Made by a program: the position numbers and the translations under genes. The notes under the pieces were generated by a model. That model saw only the letters and a list, made by a program, of their open reading frames with translations. It was not told the DNA's origin and did no database searches. Shown here in pieces: positions 24,353 to 37,410 of a stretch of 52,241 nt of DNA (its first letter is position 1; every line of letters begins with the position of its first letter). Source of the DNA: Ophiocordyceps camponoti-saundersi (nom. inval.). Taxonomy: Eukaryota; Ascomycota; Sordariomycetes; Hypocreales; Ophiocordycipitaceae. The stretch covers positions 1 to 52,241 of the forward strand of contig PDHQ01000244.1 in NCBI GenBank assembly GCA_003339415.1, in the 5' to 3' direction.

Positions 24353-24570
24353 GGAGGATAAGGAAGATAATAATAATAATAAGAGCGAGGATAAGGACGA
24401 AGAGGATAAAGATAACGAAGATAAGAATAATAATAATAACGAAGAAGAAGAAGAAGAGGGCGAGGGCGAGGGCGAGGGTAAGGGGGAGGAGGAGGACGAG
24501 TTAGATAATAACTCTAACGATAATAAAAATAATAATAATAATAAGGATAATAAGAATAATAGTTCGCACT
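24353..24570 (+). repeat. Acidic Asp/Glu/Asn/Lys low-complexity coding tract of B1
   Basis: Repeats of GAT, GAG, GAC and AAT codons give on the plus strand a tract of D, E, N, K and G; on the minus strand it reads as Ser/Leu/Pro. Since the long conserved frame that follows is on the plus strand, the acidic reading is preferred. The equivalent tract of B2 differs in length and order, as expected for slippage. Confidence 0.6.
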
Positions 24571-24599
24571 TATTATTATTAAGCGATATAAAGTAAAGG

Positions 24600-27065
24600 G
24601 CGGTAGCTGTTTTACTTTTTTATTTATATAGCGTTAATTTTATATACTTAGGGGGCGGCGGCGCGAGTTTTTTAATAACTACTTTTATCTTAATTATAAT
24701 TTTATTTATTATAACTAGTTATACGAGAGTATTATTTAAACCTTTCTTTATTATAATATCTGCTAAGTTATCTTTTTTATCGATTTAAAATATTTTAGTA
24801 ATTTCCTTTCTTTTATATAATTTATATAAAGCTATAATATTAATTATAAGCTTTTTCTCTCTTATATTACTAAGCTTAATAAGGTAGTTATAAAAAGAGT
24901 ATAAGTTTATATAAAGTATAAGAGGGATATTTAGAAAAAAGAAGCTTTATATAATTTTTTAAATTATAATATTAAAGGCGATACTGCTATTAATTCCTTA
25001 TATAATATTATATAACTTACTTATTAATATATTATATATTACTTTCTTATATTTTATAAAAAACTAATATATAATATTACTATAGATAGAAACTTTAATT
25101 TTTATATAAGTTACCTTTTTACTTAGAATAATTATAAAACTTATCTATAAAAATAAGTTTTTATTATTTATAAGAAAGCTATTAGTAAAGATCTAAAGCT
25201 TTATATAAGGAAGATTAAGGGGGATAAAATATAGTCCTTAATCCGCGTTCTCTATCTACTATTATACGCGGGCGTTTAGAGCGTTATAGTCTTCTTTTCT
25301 TAAATCTTAAACTTAGGTAGTAGCTAAGAGGTTATACGCTACTTTAAGCTAGTAGATTAACGAGATATACGCCCCTTATATACGTTATAAAAAATATACT
25401 TATAGGGCGTCCTTATTAGCTAAGTTAATAATTTATAATATTTTAGCTTAGCCCTTTTATATAAAGAGAATATTATCGCTTTTAAGGGAAATTTATCCGC
25501 TATTAAATTCGATTAGCGTCTTATATAAGAGATATATTTTTAGCTTTATATAAAAGTTCTGCTACTTAAGGGATACTTCCTCGAGGGCTAAAAAAGCGGG
25601 CAAAATAAAAAAAAGTATATTATCTATTTATATTCTTATAAGGCTAAAGGAATCCGGGCTAAAAGGTATAAAAAGGAGGCATAGATTATATATTAAAGTT
25701 ATTATCTTTAAGTTTATATAGTAATACTTATAATATATCTTAAACTAATAAATACCTAATTCTATAATATTATATAGCGGGCGACGGATATATAAGATAG
25801 TGCTTTTCGGAAAACGGTCCTTTAGTTCCTTCTATAATTATATAAAGATTAGTCTTATTAAGCGATTACGGGACTATATATACGCTTAAGTAATATATCG
25901 AAGCTTAGTATATATATTATATAACTATATAAGGGAAGGGCCTAGGGCGAGAATTAGTCTCTAGCTTATTTATAAGATTATAAAGGATTAAGTAAATATA
26001 GTAGCTTTATTAGTATTAGCGTAGCCTTATATAATAAGTTATAACTTTTTATATAACTTTATAGTTTTATTCTTAACTTCTTATATAAGCTTTATATAAA
26101 AAATATATAGCTTTTTATATTTAGCTAAGTTATATTATACGAAAATAAATATATTTTTAATAGTAAAGCTATCGATTTTAGCGCGGTTTAATTCCTTAAA
26201 TAAGAGGCTAGGGGTTATAATAATATTATCTTAATAAAGTTATATAGTAAGGGCAGTATTTTTCGTTTCTTTCTCCGATAAGAAAGCGAAGGAAATAAAT
26301 AAATCCGCTATATAGTTAGTAAATCCTTATATCCCTACGAGCTATAACGCGGGATCTTAATAATAAACCTTTATATATAATTATTAGCATCTTTTATAGG
26401 AGCTTCGTTTAATAAATAGTATAGTTTAATTTATATTATACGAAACTTCGTAAGGCTATTAGGAAATTCGATAAAAATAAACTGCTTTTTAATTAAGATA
26501 ATTTCGTATAGTCTTATCTAGCCGCGGCGTTTACGCTATATTATAACTTAGGAATATAAGGGAAATATTAAGTTTTTATATAAGCGCGGTTTATTTTATA
26601 TAGTAAGCGCGCGGCTAATATCTCTTTTTATATAAAGCTTATAAATTACCTTTATAGCTTTATAAATTATAATTACTTATATAGTAATATTAAATAATAA
26701 GGGAGAAGTATTATAAATTTAAAAGTATATACTAAAAATAAAAAGTATAAGTATAAGGCTATTAGGCCTTACTATATTATTTAAGTATTTTATAATAAGC
26801 TAAAAAACTATATTATTATTAGCTTAGTCTTAGAGATTATTCTTAAGTATATTATACGCGCGTTAAAAAGGTATATATAAGCGTTTAACCTTACTTATTA
26901 CTTAATACGCTTCGATAAGTATCTTTTTATATAAGGAACTAATAATTTATATAAAGGAATAAAACTTATTTAAAAAAAAGTTTATACTTAAGTTATATAT
27001 AATTATATTTAAGGGGCCTTAGTAAGTAATAATTTAATAATAATAAAAAGCGTTCTAAGTATCTT
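24600..27065 (+). pseudogene. Unknown large protein of element B, copy 1, part 1
   Basis: First block of the long B frame, aligned without gaps over long stretches to B2 and, more distantly, to element C. Shared landmarks near its end include ARFIL-SK near 26583, LYSNIK near 26677, KNKKYKYKAI near 26739 and FNLTYYLIRFDKY near 26887-26926. Stops are TAA or TAG only. No reverse transcriptase, integrase, transposase, tyrosine-recombinase or helicase motif was recognised. The frame continues at 28987 beyond repeat A3. That it was coding on the plus strand is supported by conservation against C, which differs by changes RIP cannot make. Confidence 0.6.
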
Positions 27066-27080
27066 AAATAAAAAAAATTA

Positions 27081-28941
27081 AATAACTTAAAACTTTTATA
27101 TATTTTATAAATCCCGCGCTTATAGTAACGCGGATACGGACTATTTATTCTTATATTATAAGCAGACTCCGCTCTTTCTATTACCTTATAGCGATAGCTT
27201 TAAGCCGCGCCTAGAGTAACTCTAAGGGGGAGGGTAACGCTATATAAGTTAATCGTAACCGCGAAAATTTTTTACTTAGAATATAGCTTTACTCCGAATT
27301 ATAGTAAACTTAAACCTAAGGGTTTACCGTACCTCTTACCTTATTAGAAGCTAAAGCGAGTATTAGTAAGATTATTTCGGGGGACGCCTTAATCTTTATA
27401 TAAGTAATTATCGAATAAGTAGTAGAGTTTAAAAGGGTCCGGGGAGGCGCCCTTTTTACTCCGACTTTATTAATTAATAATATTTCCTTAGCTATTACGG
27501 CCGCGGTTTCCTCTTTTTTTTATAGCTCGGGGGGAGCGAAACTCCTCTAATATAAGCTATAGTTATAGCTAGAGCGCTAGAGAAAACTATTAAAAAATAA
27601 GTTCCTAGGCGATATAAGCGTTAGCTTATAATTTACTTTAATTTTATCGCTACTTCGCTTTAAATTTAAAGCCTTAAGGTAATTATAATAAATATTAATT
27701 ATAAATTTTATAAGTAAAGCTAAGCTTTTATAATAAGGAAACTACTTAGCGGTAATATTATAATAATATTTTAAGATATTATTTATAAGCTTTAGTTTAA
27801 TTTAAGGTAGCTTTATATTATTTTCGGAGAAAAAGCACGCTTAATTAGCAGAGGTTATATTTTTATTATAAAGGGGGTGCTAATATAAGCCTTATAGTAA
27901 AGCGGTAAGGAAGCTTTTTAAAAAAAGATTAAGTTATTAAATAAGGTTTTAATAATATAATTATATATAAAAAGATATTATTTAGGGACTTAGCGGAGTT
28001 TTCTTATAATTACTATTAATAGCGTAATAAACGCGAATTAAATTTATAATAAAGGTATAATAATATAAATAAAGATTTTTAATATAGAACCTTATAAGCT
28101 AAAAGTCTAACCTTAATAATACTTTAAGTATTACTAGCTTAGATATATTATTAAATATTATATAGCGAAGCTATAATATAGCTAGTATTTCGCCTCTCTA
28201 TATATAAAGGGTAAGTTAGCTTACCTTATAATATATAGAAAAAAACCGCACTATTACCCTCTTTATTAAGGAACTTACCTTAAGTAAAGTTAACTTTACC
28301 CTAAGATAAGAGCGGCGTAGGACTAGGCGAAAAATACTTATATTTCCTAATTTTAGAGATTTATAAATTAAAACTCCGTATATATTACCCCTCCTCCCCC
28401 TTTAATACTAACTAGAATCTAATAGTAGCCGGGGCGGAAACGCTAAAAAGCGAATATAGTAGCTCCGCCTCTAACCCCCTCTCTAAACTTATCTATAGCT
28501 TTACTATAATAATTAGGCCGCCCTTTAAAACTAGCTATTATAAAATTTATTATAAGCTAGTAAAACCTTTATATATTCCTTAGTTATATTAATAAAGCTT
28601 TAATTAAATAGATTATTTAAGATATTATAATTAAGCGTAGAGATTTAGTTTATAATAACGATAATACTTAGGAAAATAAGTAGCTATATAGACTCTATAC
28701 TAAACCTAGACTACGCGTACTCTTACTACCGCGGACTCCGCTTTAGAGGAAATATCGGCTTCCTAATTACTTATTATTACTAGACCTATTTAAGATATAA
28801 AGTGCTAGGTACGGACCTAGTCCGGCCCTAAGCTAAGGTAACGCTTAAGGGGAGGGTTTTACTCTAAGTTTTCTAGTTTTTCTTACTTCTAAAATATATA
28901 TAAGATAGTTCTAGGCTATATTAAGTATACTAGCGTATAAA

Positions 28942-28986
<45 letters not shown>
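27081..28986 (+). mobile_element. Repeat A copy 3, full length, 15-bp target duplication
   Basis: A 1906-base element inserted in B1. The 15 bases AAATAAAAARAATTA flank it at 27066-27080 and 28987-29001 (one G/A difference), and B2 at about 42511-42526 shows the site once. It starts AATAACTTAAAAC and ends in about 15 ATT units. A long target duplication plus a simple-repeat 3' tail is the hallmark of target-primed reverse transcription, so a non-LTR (LINE or SINE-like) origin is inferred. No RT or endonuclease motif is visible at 1.9 kb, so it may be non-autonomous. Confidence 0.8.
28942..28986 (+). repeat. (ATT)n tail of repeat A copy 3
   Basis: About 15 perfect ATT units at the 3' end of the element, directly before the target duplication. 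Copy 2 has a shorter tail at 21566-21580. Confidence 0.9.
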
Positions 28987-28987
<1 letters not shown>

Positions 28988-30397
28988 AATAAAAAGAATT
29001 ATATAAAGATTATAGCTTAGAAAAATATAGCTTTATTAATAATATAAAGAGTATTCTTATTACTTAATTATATAATATTTATAATAATCTTATAATTAAA
29101 GGAGATATTATCTTTAATTAAGAACTTAAATTATTATAGTAAGGGGTTATATACTTAGTACTAATAGTAGAATTTCTTTATTATATAAAGCGAAGTATTA
29201 AAAATATTATTATATTTTATATTTTAAAGTAGATTACGAAGATATTCTATATAAGAGTATCCGAAGCGATAGTATAAGTAATAAAGTTATACCTTTATAA
29301 AGAAAAAAGCAGCTTTACGCGGAGATATATAGAAAAATAAATATCCTTATTTTTATATAATAGGGATTATTTAACTATCCTTATATATAATAATATTCTT
29401 AATATTATTAAAATATACTTTTAAGTAATCTATATTTTTAAGAGAAAAAGGGAATAGCGTAAGGGTATTAAGAACATAATACCGTATAATACTAAGGGGG
29501 CTATTAATATTAATTATATTAATTAAAGTTATAGCGGCTAAGTTAATAAATTTAATTATTATAGTATTTAAGGTTTAGTTAATTTATATATTTAAATTCT
29601 CTTATATAAATATTTTAGCCTAGTTTTTACTAATAGTAAAAAAGTTTATAGCGCTAATATTTTAAAGTTATTTTTAGTATTTTATATAGTAAATATCTAC
29701 GAGAAAAACTTAACTACTTAGTTATATAATTTACTATATAAAGATATCTTCCTTTATAAATTAATATATAAGGGCAATTAAGAGGATAAATTAAATAGCT
29801 TCCTTTAAAGCGTTTTTATTTTCTTTATATAATAAGTTATTAAAGTTATTAATAACGTTATATTTTTCGTATTTAAGGAGAAAGGCTTCGAACTTATTAT
29901 CTATAAGGGGGTCCTTATTAAATTCCTTATACGAAGTAAAATACGCTTTTCTCGCGCGATTAAAATCCCCTTACTTATAATTTATTAACTAATACCTTTC
30001 TTTCTTATAAATAAAATAACGCTTCTTCGTATAAGGTAATAAATAGTAGTCTTTTTATTAAACTTATTTAAATTTACTTATATAAAACTTTAGCTAAAGT
30101 AAGTTTAGTTATAAGGAGTTTATATAATAATATCGATTAATAAAGAACTAGTTAGACGTTTTCTTATAATTAAGGGCGACTTAGAGTAATATATAAAAAA
30201 TAAAGAAAAACTCTTTATATAAGGGTTTTATAAAGAGAAATATTAGCTTAAGTTCTAGTATTTTACAGCAAGCCCTAGTTATTATAATATAAAGTTAAGT
30301 TTCCCTTTCCTTAAAAGCGTATTATATTAGTTATATTTTCTTAATTAATTCCTTAAAAACTTTTAGTATTATTTTCTCTAGGTATTTCTTTTATATA
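28987..30397 (+). pseudogene. Unknown large protein of element B, copy 1, part 2
   Basis: Continues the B frame from the A3 insertion to the C insertion. It matches B2 42511-43917 along its whole length. The corresponding part of C shows conserved words such as GLV-YI and LRS-ILKL-LV in the same plus-strand phase. The last five bases, ATATA, are the left target copy of C. Confidence 0.6.
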
Positions 30398-30698
30398 TAT
30401 TAAGTAGTCTTTACACGTATATATAAGTAAGAGAAAGCAAAGGTAACCTAAATTAAGTATAATTAGAGATAGATACCCTTCCTTTATTATACGAGAAAGA
30501 GCGGCTATATAGCTAGATAATACTCTACTTTTATACCCTCTTTCTTCTTATCTAAGCTACCTCCTACCTTCTAAGTCGTATAAGGCATAACTTAGGTAGT
30601 AATATATATTTCGTTAAAGGCTTCCCTATATCTATATTATCTTTTATATATATATTATATAGTAAATATAAAGGGGTATAGAGAGATAATATCTAATA
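30398..30698 (+). repeat. Left 301-bp terminal repeat of element C
   Basis: Matches 37411-37711 without length change. It is more RIP-mutated than the right copy, for example CTAAGTCGTATAAGGCATAAC against CTAAGTCGTACGAGGCATGAC. Confidence 0.92.
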
Positions 30699-32599
30699 TT
30701 TAATTTTTTTCTTTTTATAAAAAGATATACTAAATAAAAAAGTATTATATAAAGAAAAAACTCCGTCTTCCTAAAAGGTAGATATTTCTAAAAAAAAATA
30801 ATTATACGATATTAAATAAGTATATAATTAAAAAAAATCTCTAAAAGTAAATAACGCTTATAATACTATAATAAAAAAAGATAAAGAAAATAAGCTACTA
30901 GCTAAAAAATAAAAGTTAAGTTATTATATAATCTAATTTATAATATATTTTTATAAAGTTTTACTATAAAGGTTTTTTATAATTATAATATTAAGAAAAA
31001 TAAGTAGAAAACTAATTTTCTATAACTTTATACTAAAAATACTAAAAAATATTACGAAAAATAGGAATTAAAAATCGGATTCTACTACCTCTTACCGCCT
31101 TTAGAGGGGTATAAAAACCCCTCCTCGCTCCCTCTCTCTCTCTCTCTTTTTCTTTTTCTTTCTTTTTTCTTTTTTCTTTAAGCTAATTAACGAAGATAAC
31201 GATAATAATTAGAAAGATTTTGAATAAAAATTAATAAGTTATATAATATACTTAAGTTATTTTTATTAATAATTATTAGTTATATAATATACCTCCCTAT
31301 CCTAATAGCGTTATAGCTTATTAACCTAAGTTTTATTAAGTTTATATATTTTATAATAAAGAAGATAATTAGTATTTTATATAATAAATATTTTTAAATA
31401 TAAGAAAGAAAAGTCTAGCTATTATATAATAATAGTACTAATAAGAGAATAGTAAGTAAAGATTTAATTAATAGCTATATTATTATTTAATATTTTTATC
31501 CGCCTTAATAATACTTAGGATCCTAAATATATTAAAGCTATTATTATCTAATACTTAAGTTATTTTCTAGTAATTTTACTTATAAATTATAATAAGATAA
31601 TAATAAAATTATATTATATTTATACTAAAAATCCTTACCTATTCGATATATATTAGATAAATAATAATAGGGCTTATACTACTTATATATAATAGTTTTA
31701 TATAATAAAATATTTTTTTATATAATAAAGCTAAGCGTCGCAGACTTCTAAGCTAGTACCTTATATTTTAATACCTACTCTTATTAAGTTACCTAATAGC
31801 TAGCGGCGGGAATAGGTAATAGTAATACTAAGCGAAACGCCTCCTAACGTGGAGGAGTATATTATTATCTCAGATAACGAGTAGTAAGGGGCGGGGGTAG
31901 AAAAAAAGTAATAGTAAGGTTAAACGATAAGGAAAAAGGAAAAGAAAAAAAATTTAAAGAAAAGAAAAAAAAAATTAAGCGTTTAGGACTTATAGCTTTG
32001 CTTTTTTTTTTTTTTTTTAAAAATTAAGCGTAGGGGTTAGATAATACCTAGAAAGAATTAATAGTAATTTTCGTATAAAAATAATAGAAAAAAAATATAA
32101 AAATATAAAAAAAAATAAGAAAGTAAAGATAAAGGGTTAGATAAAGTAAAGATATAAGGAAGAAAAGAGTATAAGTCTTATATAACTTAGGTAAGTTATT
32201 AGATAATAGCTTTAATCTATAACTTATAGGAATTTATAGAAATAAGAGTTAATAAGGCTAAGTTAGGGCTATCCTTAGTATAAGCGTTAGCTAGGTTATT
32301 TTTACTATTAATTTATCGTATTTTTAAAATTTCCTTATACTTATATAACTTATAAATAGCTATAATATTAATTATTAGCTATTTTTCTATTATTAAGCTA
32401 AGCTTTACTAGGTAATTATATAATAAATATAAGTTTATATAAAAAATAAGGGGGATTAAAAGCGTGCTTAGGGATTATATAATAGCTTAAATAGTTAAGT
32501 AAAAAGCTAGGCTAATATTAACGCTATTTATTATACCGTAAAATTCGCTTACTAGGATATTTTAAGTAACCTTTTTATATTTTATAAAAGTTTAGTAAA
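30699..32599 (+). other. 5' internal region of element C
   Basis: Holds a pyrimidine-rich (CT)n stretch at about 31125-31180 and a plus-strand Lys-rich tract at about 31915-31985 preceded by YIIISDNE near 31858, which looks like a charged nuclear-localisation-type linker. This tract is in a different phase from the main frame that starts near 32600, so one or more frameshifts at A or T runs separate them. It may be the N-terminal part of the C protein, equivalent to the acidic tract of B. Confidence 0.4.
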
Positions 32600-35500
32600 G
32601 GATATTACCTTATACGATAAATAAGTTAAAGGATTAGTCTTTTTTACTAAGGATAATTAAGATACTAAGCTATAAGGTAAGGTCCTTATTATTCGCGAAT
32701 AACTTATTTATAAAAATAAATAGTTTTATATAAGATAAGTTAAGTAGAATAAACTATAAACCGCGGGTAGTATTATTAATCTACTACTAGATATATTTAT
32801 TAAGGGCTAAAATATCCTACGAGGAAAGATCGGTTATTTAAGCGGCTACTATAAGGTTATATAACGCCTCCGGTTAATAAGTAGAAATAATATATACTTC
32901 TTAAGCTCGCTAGCTAATAAAGTCCTACGGGGTAATATTAGTAGTTAGGTTAATAATATAAAGGCCCTTTACCTATCTTTTTTATATAAGAACGATATTA
33001 TATAATTTGCGCGTAATATAATTACCGTTAAAGTTAATAGATAAGCTATTAGTAAGGAATATTTTAAGCTTCGTACGAAGCTTTGCCCGTTTTAACTTAT
33101 TTTCCTTAAGTTTAGAGAATATATTAGATATAAAAAAGAATATATCGTTTATTTATAAGCTTATTATTCCGAATAAGTTAGGGCTAGCTATTATAAATAA
33201 AAAATATAAATTATACGATAAAGGCGTTATATAAAGGTTTATATAATAATAATTATAATATATCTTAAATTAGTATAATTTTAATTTTACTAGCTTATAT
33301 AGCGGCTTCTTAATATATAAAAGAGTATAGGGTAAATATTAATTTTATAATTTTTTAGGAAGGTACGCGTATATTATATAACTTAAAGAATTAGCAGATT
33401 ATATATTCGCTTACGTAATATCTCGTAGTTCGCCTTAATAGTTATATAACTTTATAAGGGTAAGTCTAAAAGTAAGAAAGAGGCGCTATAATATATATAG
33501 AATTATAAGTAATTATATAAGGATTTCCTCTTTACTATTATCTTTATAGCTTTAAATAACTAGGCGGGACTTTTTATAAGGGCTATCGTTTAAGTTTTTT
33601 ATTTCTTATATAAAATACGTTTTAAAAATCTATCTTATAAGGTTTAAGGAAAGGTTATATTAAATAAAAGTAAAGACTTCTTATATAGAGAGGGTATTAA
33701 TTTCCTTATAGTTAGAGGCCTCGAATAGTTATCCTAAAGTAATAATAATACCTTATTACTATAATTATATAGTAAGTATATAGTTATCTTTTTCCTTTAT
33801 AGTAACGAATATAAAAGGAAAAGCTTCGTATAAGTTTTTATTATATAGGGGTATAATCGGGATTTCGAACTATATTTTTTTCTCTATAAGTATAATAAGG
33901 GAAGAGCGGAGATAAGGTTTAACCTATATCGTATAAAATCTAGTTAGTCTTATAAGGAGTTTAAGGATAATATCCTAGCTATTAAAACTAGAAATATAAA
34001 AAGGACTTTACTATTTATCCTTTTTACGCTAAATAAAAACTTCGCTTTAAAAGGGAAGCGATAAAATATTATATAAGTTAGGTCTATTTTAAGTATAAAA
34101 AGCGCGTAAAATATCCGCTTAAGCCTTAATTTATTATACCTATTTTATAGCGCGCTAAATTACTTAGGCTTTTATAGTAATATTAAAGGCTAGGGGTAAG
34201 TTATACGAAATATAGGGGTAAGCGCTAAAAATAAGAAATATTAAGATAAGGCTATCTAATCTAGCTATATTATTAATAGCCTTAATAGCTATTTAAAAAA
34301 TAATTATATTATTAGTTTTAGTGCTAATTTCCTATCGTAAGATATTATACGCTTGCTTAAAAGGGGCGTATATATATTTAACCTTACCGATCGCTTAATA
34401 CGCTTCGACGGGCATTTCTTTATATATAGTACTAAGTAGTTTCGTATTTATATAAAACTTTAAAGAAGAAAAATTAATCCCGGTATTATAAAAAATAATA
34501 TCTAGTAGGCCTTAGTATATATAAATCTAATATTTATATAAGGCGTTCTAAGCGTCTACCGCTAATATACTTTATATAAAGGTAGCGGCTTAAAAAGATA
34601 TAGCTTCGTTAATAGCGTATAGGACTAGCTTACTATTAAGGTAAAAAATATTAATAACTAGTAAGTAGTTAAAGTTATAGTTATTTTTAAGGGAGAATTT
34701 AAATTACTAAGGTTTTAAGTTATATAATTAATATTAGTAATATAAACGTCGGATTAACTTAAGGGCTATAAGGGTTATATTTAAAAAATTAGCTTTTTTT
34801 AGTAAGTTATAAAGCTATTATATATAAGGGTAGCTAAAATATCGGTAAAGCTATTATAACTTTTATTTTATATAATATAATATAAATTCTTACTTTAAAA
34901 TATTAAAAAATAAATATCCTTATTTCTTAATAATAAGAACTATTATACTATTATATTATACGATAATATCCCTTATATTATTATAAAAAGTACGAAGGTA
35001 GTCGGTATCTTTAAGATAGAAAAGGAATAAGGTAAAAGTATTAAGAATATAGTAAAGGACTTTATTAAAGAGGTTTCGTACGATAATAGTTTTAATTAGC
35101 TTAGTAAGTTCTAAGAAGCTAAAATAGATTATATTTTTAGTTAAGGTTTAGTTAATAGTTATATAAGGGTATTCCTAGATATAAGCTTCTACTTATAGTT
35201 TACTTATAGTTAAGATTTACGTAGCTCCTATATCTTAAAGCTTACCTTAGTATATTATACGATATATATCGGAAAAAGGAATTATTTCGCGGGAACTATT
35301 AGGGCCTTTAGTTAGTAGATATTATCGCTAGTAAGGCGGTATATATAGGCTACTATAATAAAAAATAAAACCGCGTTTTCGCCGCTAACGATTTCTTTTT
35401 TAATATCGGAGTTTTTATTATACGATTATAAAAACTAAGAATCTTATTTATTAGAACTTTCGTACGATAAGAGGAATATACTAAATTCTTCTTTTATAAA

Positions 35501-35990
35501 AGGGTTCTAGCTAGTTTTTTTATAATTAGTAAAGTATTACTTATATACGCGTTAGATATTATCTAACTTATAGTTTATAAACTAATATCTTTCCTTTTTA
35601 TATATAAAGTACCTTCGTATTATACGAGGTTAGAACTAGTATTATTATAAGGAAAAACGTTATATAGGGGGCGATTATTATTAGCGGGGAGTAAAAGAAA
35701 ATTATCTAAGGTTCGTACGATACTTATTATAATTAAAGTAGCGTTATTCGATAAAGAACTAATTAGTAGTTTTATCCGTAGTAATAGTAAGGGAGGAATA
35801 AAGGTAATTAATAAATATTTCGTACGATATATTTTAAAATATTATAGCTAATTTAAATTCTAGAACGCTGCGATAAGCTTATATAATAGTAGTAAAAAGT
35901 TACTTTTCTCCTTAATAGTTAGGTTTAAAAGCTTATTAAATAAGTCGAAGTTTATTAAAAAGGGTATTAAGTAAATCTATTATAGTTTTA
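32600..35990 (+). pseudogene. Unknown large protein of element C
   Basis: A single plus-strand frame, in the same phase at 32670, 33549, 34380 and 35121, spans over 1,100 codons broken only by TAA and TAG. It aligns to the B frame along its length. Paired words, C first and B2 second, include QGKVLIIREQ / QRQVFIIYEQ, INLLLDIFIKG / FNLLLYAGIQG, SFLYKNDII / SFLYKENII, FYSNIKGQGQ / LYNNIQRQGQ, FNLTDRLIRFDGHFF / FNLTNYLVRLNKYFF and GLVNSYIRVFL / GLVDLYIQILL (stops read as Gln). Many differences are not C/T or G/A, so the two proteins diverged before RIP and kept sequence under selection. I cannot assign a family: no RT YxDD box, DDE triad, tyrosine-recombinase R..R..Y or helicase motif is evident. 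Confidence 0.65.
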
Positions 35991-37410
35991 TTAAGGTTTT
36001 CTTATTATATAATATTAAAAGAAAAAGTAGTTTAATTTATTTAATATAATAAATAGTTTATATAAATATTAAAATATATATCTAAAAAAGTATAAATTTT
36101 ATCCTATTATTTATCTAATCCGATAAAGTATAAATAATAATCTAAAGCTTTATTTAAAAAGATATTTAGAAAAATAGCGTAAAATTAATTTTCCGTTATA
36201 TTAATATAGGAGTAATAGCTAATAAAAATCCTAGCCTTATCGATTAGTATATCGTACGGCCGCCTTATATAGTTTTAATCTTTTCGCTAATTTTTAAGGA
36301 AAGTAGTAACCTTATTTAGGGAGATTAGTTTATTTACTATTTTTTATATTAGTAGTAATATATAGACTTATATAATACCTATTAAGGCCCGATTTATTAG
36401 TTCCGGGAAAGTTTAAGTTAAGGTTACTAAGGGTAGCTATATATTTAAGTTATATAAAGTAGTTAACTTCTACGTATAAGTTATATAAAGTAAGGGTTTA
36501 GCTAAGATACTTTATAATAGCTATATTAAGATATATCTTAACTTAGGGGGCTATGCTAAGTATAAAGCTTATATTATATAATTTAGAAAAGTTAGTTCGG
36601 AAAAGGGGGGGTAGTCTAACTATATAGAAGGGGCTTCTTATAAGTTAGGGGGTAAAATATTTTCTAGTTTAGTCTTAAGGAGTTATATAAAGCGTTTAAT
36701 TAATATGCTATTTCCGATAAGCGGGATATATTATATAATTATAATTTAAGTTAGTTCTTTTAAAAATATATAGTAGATATATTTTAGCTAATAGTAAGTT
36801 TATCCCTAAAGTTCTAATTAGATTATATAAAAAAGGTTATTCTTATAAAGGTTAAAGTAAATAATATTATATATCTATTAAGTAATAAATATTATTAATT
36901 TAACCTTATTAGGAGGTTATATAAGGTTAGGTTATATATCCTAATAAACTAAGTTTATATTTTAAGTTTAAATATAAGGGTTAACTTCGCTTCCTTTTAT
37001 TATTTCGTTATATAAAGCTAAAATCTTATTTATTACTATTATTATAGTTAACGTATTTATTATTTTCTATTTAACTTCTAAGGTTATAAAAGCTATATTA
37101 TCGTTATTATATTTCCGGAATACTATTAAAAGTAATATCGTATAACTAGTAAAAAGTACTAGGCTAAATATAGCTTTTTAGTAAGGACTTTATTATTAGT
37201 AAGTATTATATATTACCTTAATCTTTTAGTCTTAATAGTAATATTAGGTAAAAATAGCTTTTCGGTAAGAACTAATATCGAGAAATAAGGTAAAAATATA
37301 GGTATTAGTTAATAGCGGGCATAGGGGCTTTTCGGTATTATATAATACCTATCTTATTACTTTAGCTAATTTATAGTTAACTAATAATAACTAGTATAGT
37401 TACTAATTAG
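35991..37410 (+). other. 3' internal region of element C
   Basis: A plus-strand frame remains partly readable (for example near 36590-36740) and may be the C-terminal part of the same protein, but I could not align it with B securely. There is no polypurine tract before the right terminal repeat. Confidence 0.4.

Noticed and set aside
24353..24570. CRISPR-like or regulatory tandem array
   Set aside because: The repeats are codon-level GAN/AAN slippage without spacers or fixed period.
32600..35990. Minus-strand frame through element C as the coding strand
   Set aside because: It also has long stretches without stops and some conserved words. The plus-strand phase aligns with B over the whole length with conserved spacing and better residue conservation, so plus was preferred. 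The alternative is noted because of the polypyrimidine run after the left terminal repeat.
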